Shown here piece by piece: positions 6,821 to 13,953 of a stretch of DNA of 13,953 nt. Source of the DNA: an uncultured bacterium (lineage in GTDB: Bacteria > Planctomycetota > UBA1135 > GCA-002686595); contig CAJXRJ010000113.1 of assembly GCA_913058555.1 (NCBI GenBank), positions 1 through 13,953 of the forward strand. The letters run 5' to 3'. Numbering within the stretch: position 1 is the first letter of the stretch; each line of letters opens with the position of its first letter. Below the pieces are notes generated by a model, which saw only the letters and a list, made by a program, of their open reading frames with translations, was not told where the DNA came from and made no database searches. A program made the position numbers and the translations under genes.

Positions 6821-9800
6821 ATGCAGGCACTTTTTCTCCTCGCGACGCTTCTCATTCAGCCCCCCCCCATTCAGGAAGGCGATGTCCCCCAGGACGGGGC
6901 CGCCCCTGACGGAGCCCACGGGGACGCACCGCCGCAGGAGAAGGTGCAGGCGACGATCGCAAAGGAAGCCCGCGACGCGATGGCGCGGTTCACGATCCCC
7001 GACGGCTTTGGCGTGAGCCTGTTCGCGGCGGAGCCGATGATGGCCCACCCGGTGGCCTTCACCATCGACGCCTTCGGGCGCATGTTCGTGGCGGAGACGT
7101 TCCGGCACAGCAAGGGCGTGACGGACATGCGTCAGCACATGGATTGGCTGGAGGACGACCTCGCCATCCGAACGGTCGAGGACCGCGTGGCGATGTTCCG
7201 CAAGCACGAGACGCCGGAGGTGTTCGAGGAGGAGTACGCCACGGAGTCCGAGCGCGTAACGCGCCTCGTGGACACCGACGGCGACGGCGTGGCCGACCAG
7301 TCGACCATCTTCGCCCAGGGGTTCGACGAACCCGCCGCGGGCATCGCCGCTGGCCTCCTGGCGCGGCCGCTCCCGGACGGCGGGACTGAGCTTTGGTTCA
7401 CTTGCATTCCCCAGCTGTGGCGTCTTCTTGACGAAGACGGCGACGGCATCGCGGAGTCCCGGGCCGTGCACTCGGACGGCTACGGTCTGCGCGTGGCTCT
7501 TCTGGGCCACGACCTGCACGGGCTCGTCATCGGGCTCGACGGCAGGCTCTACTTCTCCATCGGCGACCGCGGCTTCAACGTAGAGACGGCCGAGGGCAAG
7601 AAGCTCGTGCGCTACGGCACCGGCGGCGTCTTCCGTTGCGAGCTCGACGGCTCCAACCTCGAGCTCTTCTGCGATGGGCTCCGCAACCCGCAGGAACTGG
7701 TTTTCGACGACTTCGGCAACCTCTTCACCCTGGACAACAATTCGGACGGTGGCGATCAGGCCCGCTGGACTTGGCTGCTCGAGGGCAGCGATACCGGTTG
7801 GCGCCAGGCGTACCAATGGGTCGAGTCGCCCCACCGGCGTGGACCATGGAACCAGGAGGGCATGTGGAAGCCGCACTTCAAGGAGCAGCCGGCGTTCATC
7901 TTGCCCCCGATCGCGAACTTCACGAGCGGTCCTTCGGGCCTCGCGCTGTACCCGGGCACGGGTTTCGGCGAGGACTACGACGGCGCCTTCTTCATCTGCG
8001 ACTTCCGCGGCAACCCTGGCTACAGCGGCATTTACGCCATGGAGAACGAGCCGGACCGCTCGGGCTTCAAACTCGTGAACACGCGCAAGTTCGTTTGGGA
8101 CGCGTTGCCCACCGACGTGGAGTTTGGACCCGACGGCAACCTCTACTGGAGCGACTGGGTCACGGGCTGGAACAAGACGGGTAAAGGTCGTATCTATCGC
8201 GTGAGCCCGGACGAGCGCAGCGAAGCGGAAACGGCGATGGTGAAGGAGGTGGGCGAACTCCTGCGCACGCCCATGGGCACGCTCTCCACGGAGCGCCTCC
8301 TGGAGCTCTTCAGTCACCGTGATCGACGCGTGCGCCAGGAGGCACAGTTGGCCCTTGCTCAGAGAATGATCGAGGCTCCGTCGCCAGAGGAGTTCGCAAG
8401 CATGGTGCGAAGAATGTTGGTGGTGTTGCCCGTCAAGGCGGAGCGCGCTCGAGTGCACATGCTGGGCTGTATGGCGCAGGTGGCGCGCCGGCGGCCCTCG
8501 TCGCTCGTGGACTTCCTCGAGGTCCGTAACTCAGCCAATGTTGGGCCGTGGTCTGGACCCAAACTCCGTGCGTTCAATCTGCGGATCCTGGCGGATACGC
8601 TTGCCGCGCTCCCCGAGGAGACACGGCGCCTTGAGGGGCACGCCGCAATGTCGGCCGCTCGTTTCGACGTATACGGAAGTGGGGAAGACGAAGACCCGCG
8701 TGTGCGTCTCGCGAGAGCAGAAGCCGTGGGCAAGCTTCCGTTGCGTGTGGGTGAATTCACTCAGCAAGAGATCCTGGTGGGGTACCTCAAGTCGAACGAT
8801 GGTCAGGATCCATGGATGCGAGCGGCAACCACCAGAGCCCTCGAGTTGCTCGGAGCGGCTGAGATCGTTCTGAAGGCGCAAGGGGACATGACTCCTGGGG
8901 CGAGGCTGAGCTCTGTCGTGGTACTCCGTCGCCTGCGGGACGCCCGTGTCGCTCAGTTCCTTAGCGACGAGGACCCGCTGGTGCGGGCCGAGGCGGCCCG
9001 CGCCATCTACGACGCGCGCATCGAAGGCGCGATGGGGGCGCTTGCGGCTCACCTGCCGCTTCTTCCTCCGACTCAGGACGTCCTGACCATCCGCCGGGCG
9101 CTCCATGCGAACCGTGAGGTTGCCGGTGCCGAAGCGGCGAGCCGCCTCGCGGACTTCGTCACCACCGATACCGCCGCGGACGAGCTGCGCGCCGAGGCCG
9201 TGGAGATCCTGGCCCGTTGGCACGAGCCCAGGACGCGGGACGGCATCCTGTTGGACTACCGGCCCATCCCGGGGGGCGCCGAGTCCGACATCCGCGCTCT
9301 GCTCAGCCACCAGGCAGCTCAGCTGATCCTGGCCGAGACTTGCCTGCGGGCGAAGGAAGTGACGGGCCCGGAGCTCTCGGACGCCGAGATCAACCTGATG
9401 GAGGGCAAGCTAGGGGGACACAACCCACGTGCCCCGAAGCTCGCGGTGGCCCTCATCGAATGGCACAGGCGATTGGGGGCCCTGGCGCAGCCCCAGGCAA
9501 GCGCATCGGCACTTCGCTTGATGGCGTCCGCCGAAGAGCTCACGGACAAGAACCGGGTTCGGGCCTTCGAGGCGCTCTTGGAGACCTTTCCGAACGATCA
9601 GCGCACGCTGGGCTTCTCCCTTGCGGCCCGCACGCTGCCTGGCCTCCTGCCCCTCCGTCCGGCCGCGTATGCGGTCTTGGACGACGCGGAGGCGGCGAAG
9701 CTCCTGGGGGCTGAAGCTCGCAGCCAGGACCCCGTGGCGCGCCGAGAGGGCGTTCGTGTCCTGGGCGGTCTCCGCGGAGAGGCCTGTATGGAAATCTTCG

Positions 9801-10387
9801 CGGAGGTGGGCATGTCGCTCGACCCGTCGGCCCCTGAGCTCGTGGAGTGGCTCGAGGCTGCGAAGGGCCATCCCGGAGAGTCCACGAAGGCCGCGCGCCT
9901 GATGCACAAGGCCCGCTGGGAGGCAGAGGACGCCGACGGCACCCTCGCCTGGCTCATGTGCCTCGAGGGAGGCGACCGCGACCTCGGAGAGAAGCTCTTC
10001 ATGTCCAAGTCGGAAACGAGCTGCCTCAAGTGTCACGTCGTGGGATCGGAGGGCGGCTCCGAGGCCGGGCCTGCCCTCGATGGGGTGGGCGAGCGGCTCA
10101 AGGGCATCGACATCTTGCGGTCGGTCGTCGAGCCCAACGCCGCCATCGCGGAGGGCTACGAAACGTGGCTTCTGAGCCTCGACGATGGGGAAATCCTTTC
10201 CGGTCGGATCCTCGAGGAAACGGCGGAGAACGTCGTTCTGGAGAACGCGAAGAAGGAGGTGTTCGACATCGCCCCGGACGAGATCGTGGGGCGCCGGAGG
10301 GACGTCTCCGCGATGCCAGGGGATATCTCGACGCACCTCTCGCGCCGCGAAATGCGCGACCTGATCGCGTTCCTCTCGAAGCTCTAG
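6821..10387 (+). CDS. Exported PVC-type dehydrogenase with HEAT repeats and C-terminal cytochrome c
   Basis: This 1,188-residue multidomain protein is of a kind abundant in planctomycetes. A short hydrophobic N-terminus (MQALFLLATLL) looks like a signal peptide, although it lacks a basic start. Residues about 55-465 form a beta-propeller of the membrane-bound-dehydrogenase/sorbosone-dehydrogenase type. Two Asp-rich calcium-loop-like segments occur within it: DTDGDGVAD (151-159) and DEDGDGIAE (204-212). Residues about 480-1030 are helical and HEAT-like. The end is a monohaem cytochrome c, with CLKCH at 1068-1072 and a possible axial Met at 1165 in SAMPGD. It probably oxidises a sugar or related substrate outside the cytoplasm and passes electrons to the haem; the substrate is unknown. 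ATG 6821 is preferred to an in-frame TTG at 6809, whose G-run would be only two bases away. It follows the metallopeptidase by 48 bases on the same strand. Confidence 0.9.
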   Translation: MQALFLLATLLIQPPPIQEGDVPQDGAAPDGAHGDAPPQEKVQATIAKEARDAMARFTIPDGFGVSLFAAEPMMAHPVAFTIDAFGRMFVAETFRHSKGVTDMRQHMDWLEDDLAIRTVEDRVAMFRKHETPEVFEEEYATESERVTRLVDTDGDGVADQSTIFAQGFDEPAAGIAAGLLARPLPDGGTELWFTCIPQLWRLLDEDGDGIAESRAVHSDGYGLRVALLGHDLHGLVIGLDGRLYFSIGDRGFNVETAEGKKLVRYGTGGVFRCELDGSNLELFCDGLRNPQELVFDDFGNLFTLDNNSDGGDQARWTWLLEGSDTGWRQAYQWVESPHRRGPWNQEGMWKPHFKEQPAFILPPIANFTSGPSGLALYPGTGFGEDYDGAFFICDFRGNPGYSGIYAMENEPDRSGFKLVNTRKFVWDALPTDVEFGPDGNLYWSDWVTGWNKTGKGRIYRVSPDERSEAETAMVKEVGELLRTPMGTLSTERLLELFSHRDRRVRQEAQLALAQRMIEAPSPEEFASMVRRMLVVLPVKAERARVHMLGCMAQVARRRPSSLVDFLEVRNSANVGPWSGPKLRAFNLRILADTLAALPEETRRLEGHAAMSAARFDVYGSGEDEDPRVRLARAEAVGKLPLRVGEFTQQEILVGYLKSNDGQDPWMRAATTRALELLGAAEIVLKAQGDMTPGARLSSVVVLRRLRDARVAQFLSDEDPLVRAEAARAIYDARIEGAMGALAAHLPLLPPTQDVLTIRRALHANREVAGAEAASRLADFVTTDTAADELRAEAVEILARWHEPRTRDGILLDYRPIPGGAESDIRALLSHQAAQLILAETCLRAKEVTGPELSDAEINLMEGKLGGHNPRAPKLAVALIEWHRRLGALAQPQASASALRLMASAEELTDKNRVRAFEALLETFPNDQRTLGFSLAARTLPGLLPLRPAAYAVLDDAEAAKLLGAEARSQDPVARREGVRVLGGLRGEACMEIFAEVGMSLDPSAPELVEWLEAAKGHPGESTKAARLMHKARWEAEDADGTLAWLMCLEGGDRDLGEKLFMSKSETSCLKCHVVGSEGGSEAGPALDGVGERLKGIDILRSVVEPNAAIAEGYETWLLSLDDGEILSGRILEETAENVVLENAKKEVFDIAPDEIVGRRRDVSAMPGDISTHLSRREMRDLIAFLSKL

Positions 10388-10415
10388 GCCAGCCGCAGGA
10401 GGGGGCCTGGGGGCA

Positions 10416-10463
10416 GCACGCGCCGGCGGCGGCGCGTGCCACCCAAATCCCGCGATGGGATTT
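10416..10463 (+). terminator. Tandem hairpins after the dehydrogenase gene
   Basis: Hairpin one has a 9-bp perfect stem (GCACGCGCC at 10416-10424 with 10431-10439) and a 6-base loop. Hairpin two has a 7-bp stem (AAATCCC at 10445-10451 with 10457-10463) and a 5-base loop, and ends in TTT. They lie in the 138-base gap between the dehydrogenase stop and the preferred start of the GGDEF-like gene. Position and structure fit transcription termination, although there is no long T run. Confidence 0.5.
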
Positions 10464-10525
10464 CGTTCCCCCCTCTGCCCCGACTCCTATGCGGGTCTCA
10501 AGGCCGGACGCGGAGTAGGTCGATC

Positions 10526-11566
10526 ATGGGGGGAGAGATGTCGAACTCCGCCACGCTCAGCTTCAGCCGTAACGGCCGCGGTCTCTTCACCAGAGACGAG
10601 GTCCGTGCGCTCATGCAGATCGAGTTTGAGCGCGCTGAGCGCTACAAGTACCCGATCGTCGCGATGCTGATCCAGGTGGATCACCTGGCGAACATTCAAA
10701 CGGTGCATGGCTTCGAATCGAAGCAAGAGGTGCTCTTCTCGGTCATTGACCTCGTGAAGACCGCCACCCGTGCGGGGGACCTGCTCGGGTACATCATCGA
10801 TGACCGGCTGATGGCGGTCGTGCCCCATACGCCACCGGCTGCCGCGAAGGGACTGGCGGAGAGGCTCCTGCGGGGCGCCCGTGAGCTCGGGTTTGCGATG
10901 GAGGGCAAGACCATCCGCGTCACGCTCTCGATCGGCCTGGCGCATAACCAGGATCCCGGGGCCAAGAACTTCGGCACGTTGGAGAACGTCGCTCAGGAAG
11001 GCGTCACCGTGGCCGAGGCCGGCGGCGGCGACCGGGTCGTTCAGACGGAGCTCTACCAGCTGCACGAGCGCGCGAAGAAGCCCGTGAGCCGTCAGGACAT
11101 CGAGGACCTCCTGGGTCGCGCGGAAGCCATGGGCTACCGCCAGCGCCTGGAGGGGTTGGTGGAGGACGGCGACGACCTCGAGACCGCCGCGGGTGTGGTG
11201 GCCGACGAGATCATCGACCGCGCCGTGGCCGACGCGCGCTCTGCCTGGGAGAAGGAGCTCGCGGACGCCAACGCTGAGATCCAAGCGAAGATCGCTGGGG
11301 CCGGTGACGTGGAAGACGCCGCCGTCTTCAAGCGCGAGATCGAGCAACTGAACCGCCGCATCGCCAAGCTCAGTGGCTCCCTCGAGACCACCGAGAAGGA
11401 GATCATGCGCCTGCGCAAGCTCAAGAACGTCGACGACGGCGTCGAGTCCATCTACCGCGAGGTACAGGGTCTCGGAGACGGTGGAGAGCGCGAGGAGATC
11501 AAGAAGGAGCTCATGGGCGAGATCTTCAAGGCCAACATGCATCTCCAGGGCAAACGAAGCGCCTGA
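10526..11566 (+). CDS. Degenerate GGDEF-domain protein with coiled coil and shared tail
   Basis: This 346-residue protein appears cytoplasmic. Residues about 20-168 follow the diguanylate-cyclase fold: FTRDEVRALMQIEFERAERY, an AMLIQVDHLANI strand-helix, TRAGDLLGYIIDDRL, and VTLSIGLA. The active-site GGDEF is replaced by IDDRL (residues 91-95), and the metal-binding Asp region is altered. It is therefore unlikely to make c-di-GMP and is more likely a binding or scaffold domain. A long helical, partly coiled-coil region runs from about 190 to 300. The C-terminal tail, 304-340, begins DGVESIYREVQGLG and matches the tail of the protein at 3743-4279. ATG 10526 is chosen: GGAG at 10512-10515 precedes it, while the upstream GTG at 10436 would place the first codons inside a terminator-like hairpin. 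ATG 10538 is also possible. No membrane segment or sensor domain is visible. Confidence 0.82.
   Translation: MGGEMSNSATLSFSRNGRGLFTRDEVRALMQIEFERAERYKYPIVAMLIQVDHLANIQTVHGFESKQEVLFSVIDLVKTATRAGDLLGYIIDDRLMAVVPHTPPAAAKGLAERLLRGARELGFAMEGKTIRVTLSIGLAHNQDPGAKNFGTLENVAQEGVTVAEAGGGDRVVQTELYQLHERAKKPVSRQDIEDLLGRAEAMGYRQRLEGLVEDGDDLETAAGVVADEIIDRAVADARSAWEKELADANAEIQAKIAGAGDVEDAAVFKREIEQLNRRIAKLSGSLETTEKEIMRLRKLKNVDDGVESIYREVQGLGDGGEREEIKKELMGEIFKANMHLQGKRSA
11336..11545 (+). repeat. Shared coiled-coil plus tail module, copy 2
   Basis: This encodes residues 271-340 of the GGDEF-like protein and is the counterpart of 4037-4246. The coiled-coil part starts EIEQLNRRIAKL and the tail DGVESIYREVQGLG. 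The most conserved positions are SIYR, VQGLG, LM, IF and N. Confidence 0.75.
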
Positions 11567-11653
11567 GCCGGGGGCCTCGGCCTTCGACAGGGTCCTTCGC
11601 CTGGACCATCGCTGGCCCGTGCACCGATTCAGTGGCGCGAGTACCTTGGGGCT

Positions 11654-12646
11654 ATGACCCTGGGCCCGCTGGTCGACTACGAGTTCCTTGAAGCGTTCCA
11701 TGACGGAACGATGACCTTCGTATCCCACGATGCGTCTGGCGGACTCGTACTGAGGGTCGACATCGAGTACCTGGCGGCCTTCCTCGCGCCGGAGGCGGAG
11801 ACCTTTGAGCTGCGCTTGACGGGCTGCACTCGGGCGTGGTGGGAGCCAGCTGACCAAGGGGCTGCGAGCGTCGACCTCTTGGCCTCGCCTTGCCCGTCCG
11901 CTTGGGAGTGCACGCTGCTCTCCGTCGAGAGTCTCGGCTCCGGGGCGGCTCGGATCCACGGGGACCTGGGCTCGCTCGTGCTCTCCTGCGAGCGAATGGA
12001 CCTCGTCGCGGGGGAGGGGCAGAAGATCACGAAAGGTGACCTCTTGGGCGCCAGTCGCATGTACTGGAGCCGATGGGAGCAGCGGGGGAAGGCTGCCCAA
12101 CGGGGGCTGGGAATTCGCATGGCCACGCAAGGGGACTCGGACGCCCTGGGTCGGTTGTACCGGGAGCACCTGGCTCACCTCGCACGCTTCAATCCCTTGG
12201 TCAATCCCTCGACGGAGCTCCAGTCGGACTGGTTCGAGAAGCCTGACAAGCTGTTCCCGTGGCTCTTCGTTCAGCGGGCGACGGAGGAGGTCGCCGGCGA
12301 GGAGGACCGACTCGACGAGGAACAGATCGTGGGCTTCGCGCTCGTGGGCGGCCAACACCTGGCCCGGGCGATGGGGTCCCCAGCCGACTACCTCTGCTTT
12401 GAGTTCTATGTGGCGCAGTCGTCGCGGCGGCTAGGCGTTGGCCGTTGCGCCCTGGGGCTGCTCTTCGATCGTTATCCGGGCACCTGGTCCATCGACGTCC
12501 TTCCTGACAATCCGGAGGCCGTCGGTTTTTGGGGGTCGGTCCTGGCGCCGTACCGGCCGGAGTTGAGCCCACGGGTGGAGGACGATGGGGCGAGGCTCAC
12601 TCGCCACTTGCTCCACTCCGCTTTGGCCGTCCGCCCATGGCCCTGA
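11654..12646 (+). CDS. GNAT acetyltransferase with an unidentified N-terminal domain
   Basis: This 330-residue protein has two parts. Residues about 152-310 look like a GNAT-fold acyl-CoA-dependent transferase. GIRMATQGDSDALGRLYREH is the usual first strand-helix. IVGFALV is the central strand, and FEFYVAQSSRRLGVGRC (249-265) contains the acetyl-CoA loop R-R-L-G-V-G. DNPEAVGFWGSVL (295-307) is the typical last helix. Residues 1-125 form a separate domain I do not recognise, with beta-rich hydrophobic spacing and a WW pair at 62-63. The substrate cannot be inferred. The ATG at 11654 has only a weak G-run before it. It follows the GGDEF-like gene after 87 bases, which could be one operon, and is followed by strong hairpins. 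Confidence 0.78.
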   Translation: MTLGPLVDYEFLEAFHDGTMTFVSHDASGGLVLRVDIEYLAAFLAPEAETFELRLTGCTRAWWEPADQGAASVDLLASPCPSAWECTLLSVESLGSGAARIHGDLGSLVLSCERMDLVAGEGQKITKGDLLGASRMYWSRWEQRGKAAQRGLGIRMATQGDSDALGRLYREHLAHLARFNPLVNPSTELQSDWFEKPDKLFPWLFVQRATEEVAGEEDRLDEEQIVGFALVGGQHLARAMGSPADYLCFEFYVAQSSRRLGVGRCALGLLFDRYPGTWSIDVLPDNPEAVGFWGSVLAPYRPELSPRVEDDGARLTRHLLHSALAVRPWP

Positions 12647-12708
12647 GGGGTGCCGCCGGTAGGCCCCGCGCACCAGGGTATCGGCGCCTGTGATCGCTCC
12701 AACAAACG

Positions 12709-12748
12709 AGCGCGCCCGCGCCGCCAGGGTTGGCGGCGCGGGCGCGCT
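12709..12748. terminator. Hairpin 1 between convergent genes
   Basis: An 18-bp perfect stem, 12709-12726 with 12731-12748, closes on a 4-base loop (GGGT). On the plus strand it follows the acetyltransferase stop by 62 bases and is followed by TTCCGTT. On the minus strand the stem is followed by CGTTTGTTGG, a better T-rich tail. It probably acts in both directions. Confidence 0.75.
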
Positions 12749-12758
12749 TCCGTTCGAT

Positions 12759-12795
12759 GGCCCCCTCTGATGCAGAGGCTGCATCAGAGGGGGCC
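12759..12795. terminator. Hairpin 2, just downstream of the glucose/sorbosone dehydrogenase
   Basis: A 16-bp perfect stem, 12759-12774 with 12780-12795, closes on a 5-base loop. On the minus strand it begins 8 bases after the dehydrogenase stop. No T run follows on either strand, so it may be a stability hairpin or a factor-assisted terminator working with hairpin 1. Confidence 0.7.
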
Positions 12796-12803
12796 CGGCC
12801 CGA

Positions 12804-13953
12804 TCACAGGCAGAACAAGGCGTTCAGCGCGTTCGAGTAGTTCCAGCCGGCCATGCCGTTCTGGGTATCACGGAACCAGAACTGGAAGTTCAGTGTGTCG
12901 CCTGCGTTGATGGCGCCGGGGCCCATCATCTGCTGCGGGTTCGTGAAGTCGATGGCCTGGAAGACGCTGCCGAAGACGTCGGACTGGTTGATGGTCTGCA
13001 GGCGGATCAGCGGCATGGCCGCGTTTCCGTTGATGCAAAGGTTGCCGTAGCCGCTGGTGAGCGCGGTTTGGTCCGGACCGTAGAAGAAGAGCCCGAAGGT
13101 GCCCGGCACAAGGCCGCCGGCGCCGACGCCGAAGTTGTTCGTCGAGATCTCCGTCGTGCCGTTTCCGAAGATCGTCACCGGTACGCCACTGGCCGACGCG
13201 GTGGCCTGGCAGTAGGTCGTGTAGCCGCACTGGGGCGGTTGGGGGATGATCTTGTAGACGCGGCCGCTTTGTGTGCAGATGTACACTTCGCCGTCGAAGT
13301 CCTCGCCGAAGGCGGTGATGCCGGTGATGTTGGCGCCGACCGGGGGATCAAGCTCCGCGGTGCGGTTCATGAAATCCGTGACGGTGGTCCCGTCGTACTT
13401 CATGCTCCAGATCGTGTTCGAGCAGTAGTCGGCGTAGAAGTACGTGCCGTCGAGGCTCGGGATTGCGGAACCGCGGTAGATCATGCCGCCGGTGATGGAG
13501 CAGTTGCCGCCGCTGTGGGTGTACTCCTGGATCGGATCGATCAGGGTGCCATCCGTGCAGCTGCAGCCAGAGAGGCCGGTGCAGCGGGTGCCTTCTTTGC
13601 AGCGCCAGCCAAAGTTCTGACCAGCCACGGCGCCCGCGGGGATGAAGTCGATCTCTTCGCGCTGGCCCTGGCCCACGTCGCCGATCCACATGTCGCCGGT
13701 GTCGCGGTCGAAGGTGAAGCGCCACGGGTTGCGCATGCCGTACTGCCAGATTTCGTCCAGGAAGGCCGCGTTGCCCACGAAGGGGTTGTCGGCGGGGATG
13801 AATGGCATTGCGATGTCCACGTCGTAGCGCAGCATCTTGCCAAGCAGCGAGTTGCCGTTCTGCGCGCGGCCGTTCGGGTCGTTGCCGGAGCCGCCGTCAC
13901 CCATGCCGACGTAGAGCTTGCCGTCGGGGCCAAACCGGAGGCAGCCACCGTTG
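12804..13953 (-). CDS. Glucose/sorbosone dehydrogenase-family protein, N-terminus cut by window edge
   Basis: About 382 C-terminal residues are visible and the frame continues past the right edge. The opening LRFGPDGKLYVGMGDGGSGND and the later GMRNPWRFTFDRDTGDMW, DVGQGQREEIDFI, NFGWRCKEG and GGMIYRG are hallmarks of the PQQ-dependent glucose/sorbosone dehydrogenase beta-propeller (GSDH). A Cys-rich loop (CKEGTRCTGLSGCSC) suggests disulfides and an exported protein. The propeller ends near VYKIIPQP. A separate C-terminal domain of about 140 residues follows, with LFFYGPDQT, GNLCINGN and TLNFQFWFRDTQNG, ending in FCL. I associate that domain with secreted proteins of marine planctomycetes. Signal peptide and upstream propeller blades lie outside. 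An ATG at 13904 is internal, since conserved GSDH sequence precedes it. Oxidation of an extracellular sugar is likely; substrate and cofactor are not provable here. Confidence 0.88.
   Translation of the reverse strand, partial: NGGCLRFGPDGKLYVGMGDGGSGNDPNGRAQNGNSLLGKMLRYDVDIAMPFIPADNPFVGNAAFLDEIWQYGMRNPWRFTFDRDTGDMWIGDVGQGQREEIDFIPAGAVAGQNFGWRCKEGTRCTGLSGCSCTDGTLIDPIQEYTHSGGNCSITGGMIYRGSAIPSLDGTYFYADYCSNTIWSMKYDGTTVTDFMNRTAELDPPVGANITGITAFGEDFDGEVYICTQSGRVYKIIPQPPQCGYTTYCQATASASGVPVTIFGNGTTEISTNNFGVGAGGLVPGTFGLFFYGPDQTALTSGYGNLCINGNAAMPLIRLQTINQSDVFGSVFQAIDFTNPQQMMGPGAINAGDTLNFQFWFRDTQNGMAGWNYSNALNALFCL

Noticed and set aside
6299..8458. Long open frame (719 codons) on the minus strand opposite the metallopeptidase and dehydrogenase
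   Set aside because: High GC and strong codon bias on the plus strand leave few stops on the opposite strand. Its translation is rich in Arg, His, Val and Glu without recognisable motifs, and the plus-strand genes are clear.
10487..12358. Minus-strand open frame of 623 codons opposite the GGDEF-like and acetyltransferase genes
   Set aside because: It spans two real plus-strand genes and the gap between them, with no domain signature.
1..13953. RNA genes, CRISPR arrays, insertion sequences and prophage genes
   Set aside because: No tRNA cloverleaf, rRNA segment, regularly spaced repeat, transposase motif or phage structural gene was recognised.

Overview
This window looks like one end-to-end assembled contig from a high-GC bacterium, most likely a planctomycete. 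The best evidence is a roughly 1,190-residue exported protein combining a beta-propeller dehydrogenase, HEAT-like repeats and a CxxCH cytochrome, an architecture typical of the Planctomycetes/PVC group. A truncated glucose/sorbosone dehydrogenase with a C-terminal domain style familiar from marine planctomycetes supports this. All family assignments come from motif recognition, since no searches could be run. The first 47 bases are not genomic: they match an Illumina Nextera P7-side adapter, including the index.

Layout. (1) 48-3553, plus strand, is a tight three-gene operon: a HAD phosphatase cut by the contig end, a UbiA-family transferase resembling polyprenyl-phosphate phosphoribosyltransferase, and a GT-C membrane glycosyltransferase. 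Together they look like a pathway that loads a sugar on a lipid carrier and uses it at the cell surface. (2) 3743-5582, plus, holds a small basic, proline-rich coiled-coil protein followed by an actin-like ATPase that resembles MamK, the magnetosome filament protein. (3) 5633-6772, plus, encodes a DUF3810-type membrane metallopeptidase. (4) 6821-10387, plus, encodes the large dehydrogenase/cytochrome. (5) 10526-11566, plus, encodes a degenerate GGDEF protein with a long coiled coil. (6) 11654-12646, plus, encodes a GNAT acetyltransferase with an unidentified N-terminal domain. (7) Two perfect hairpins at 12709-12795 separate this strand from the convergent glucose/sorbosone dehydrogenase, 12804 to the right edge, minus.

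The most interesting observation links regions 2 and 5. The coiled-coil protein upstream of the MamK-like gene and the degenerate GGDEF protein 6 kb away share the same C-terminal module: a short coiled coil, then an ungapped 37-residue tail with 20 identities by my count, including SIYR and VQGLG. Two otherwise unrelated proteins ending in the same tail, one of them next to a filament-forming ATPase, suggest a family of adaptors that dock to a common partner. The actin-like filament is one candidate partner. This is a hypothesis; the shared tail itself is directly visible in the translations.

No rRNA, tRNA, CRISPR array or insertion sequence was seen. No gap between genes exceeds 300 bases.
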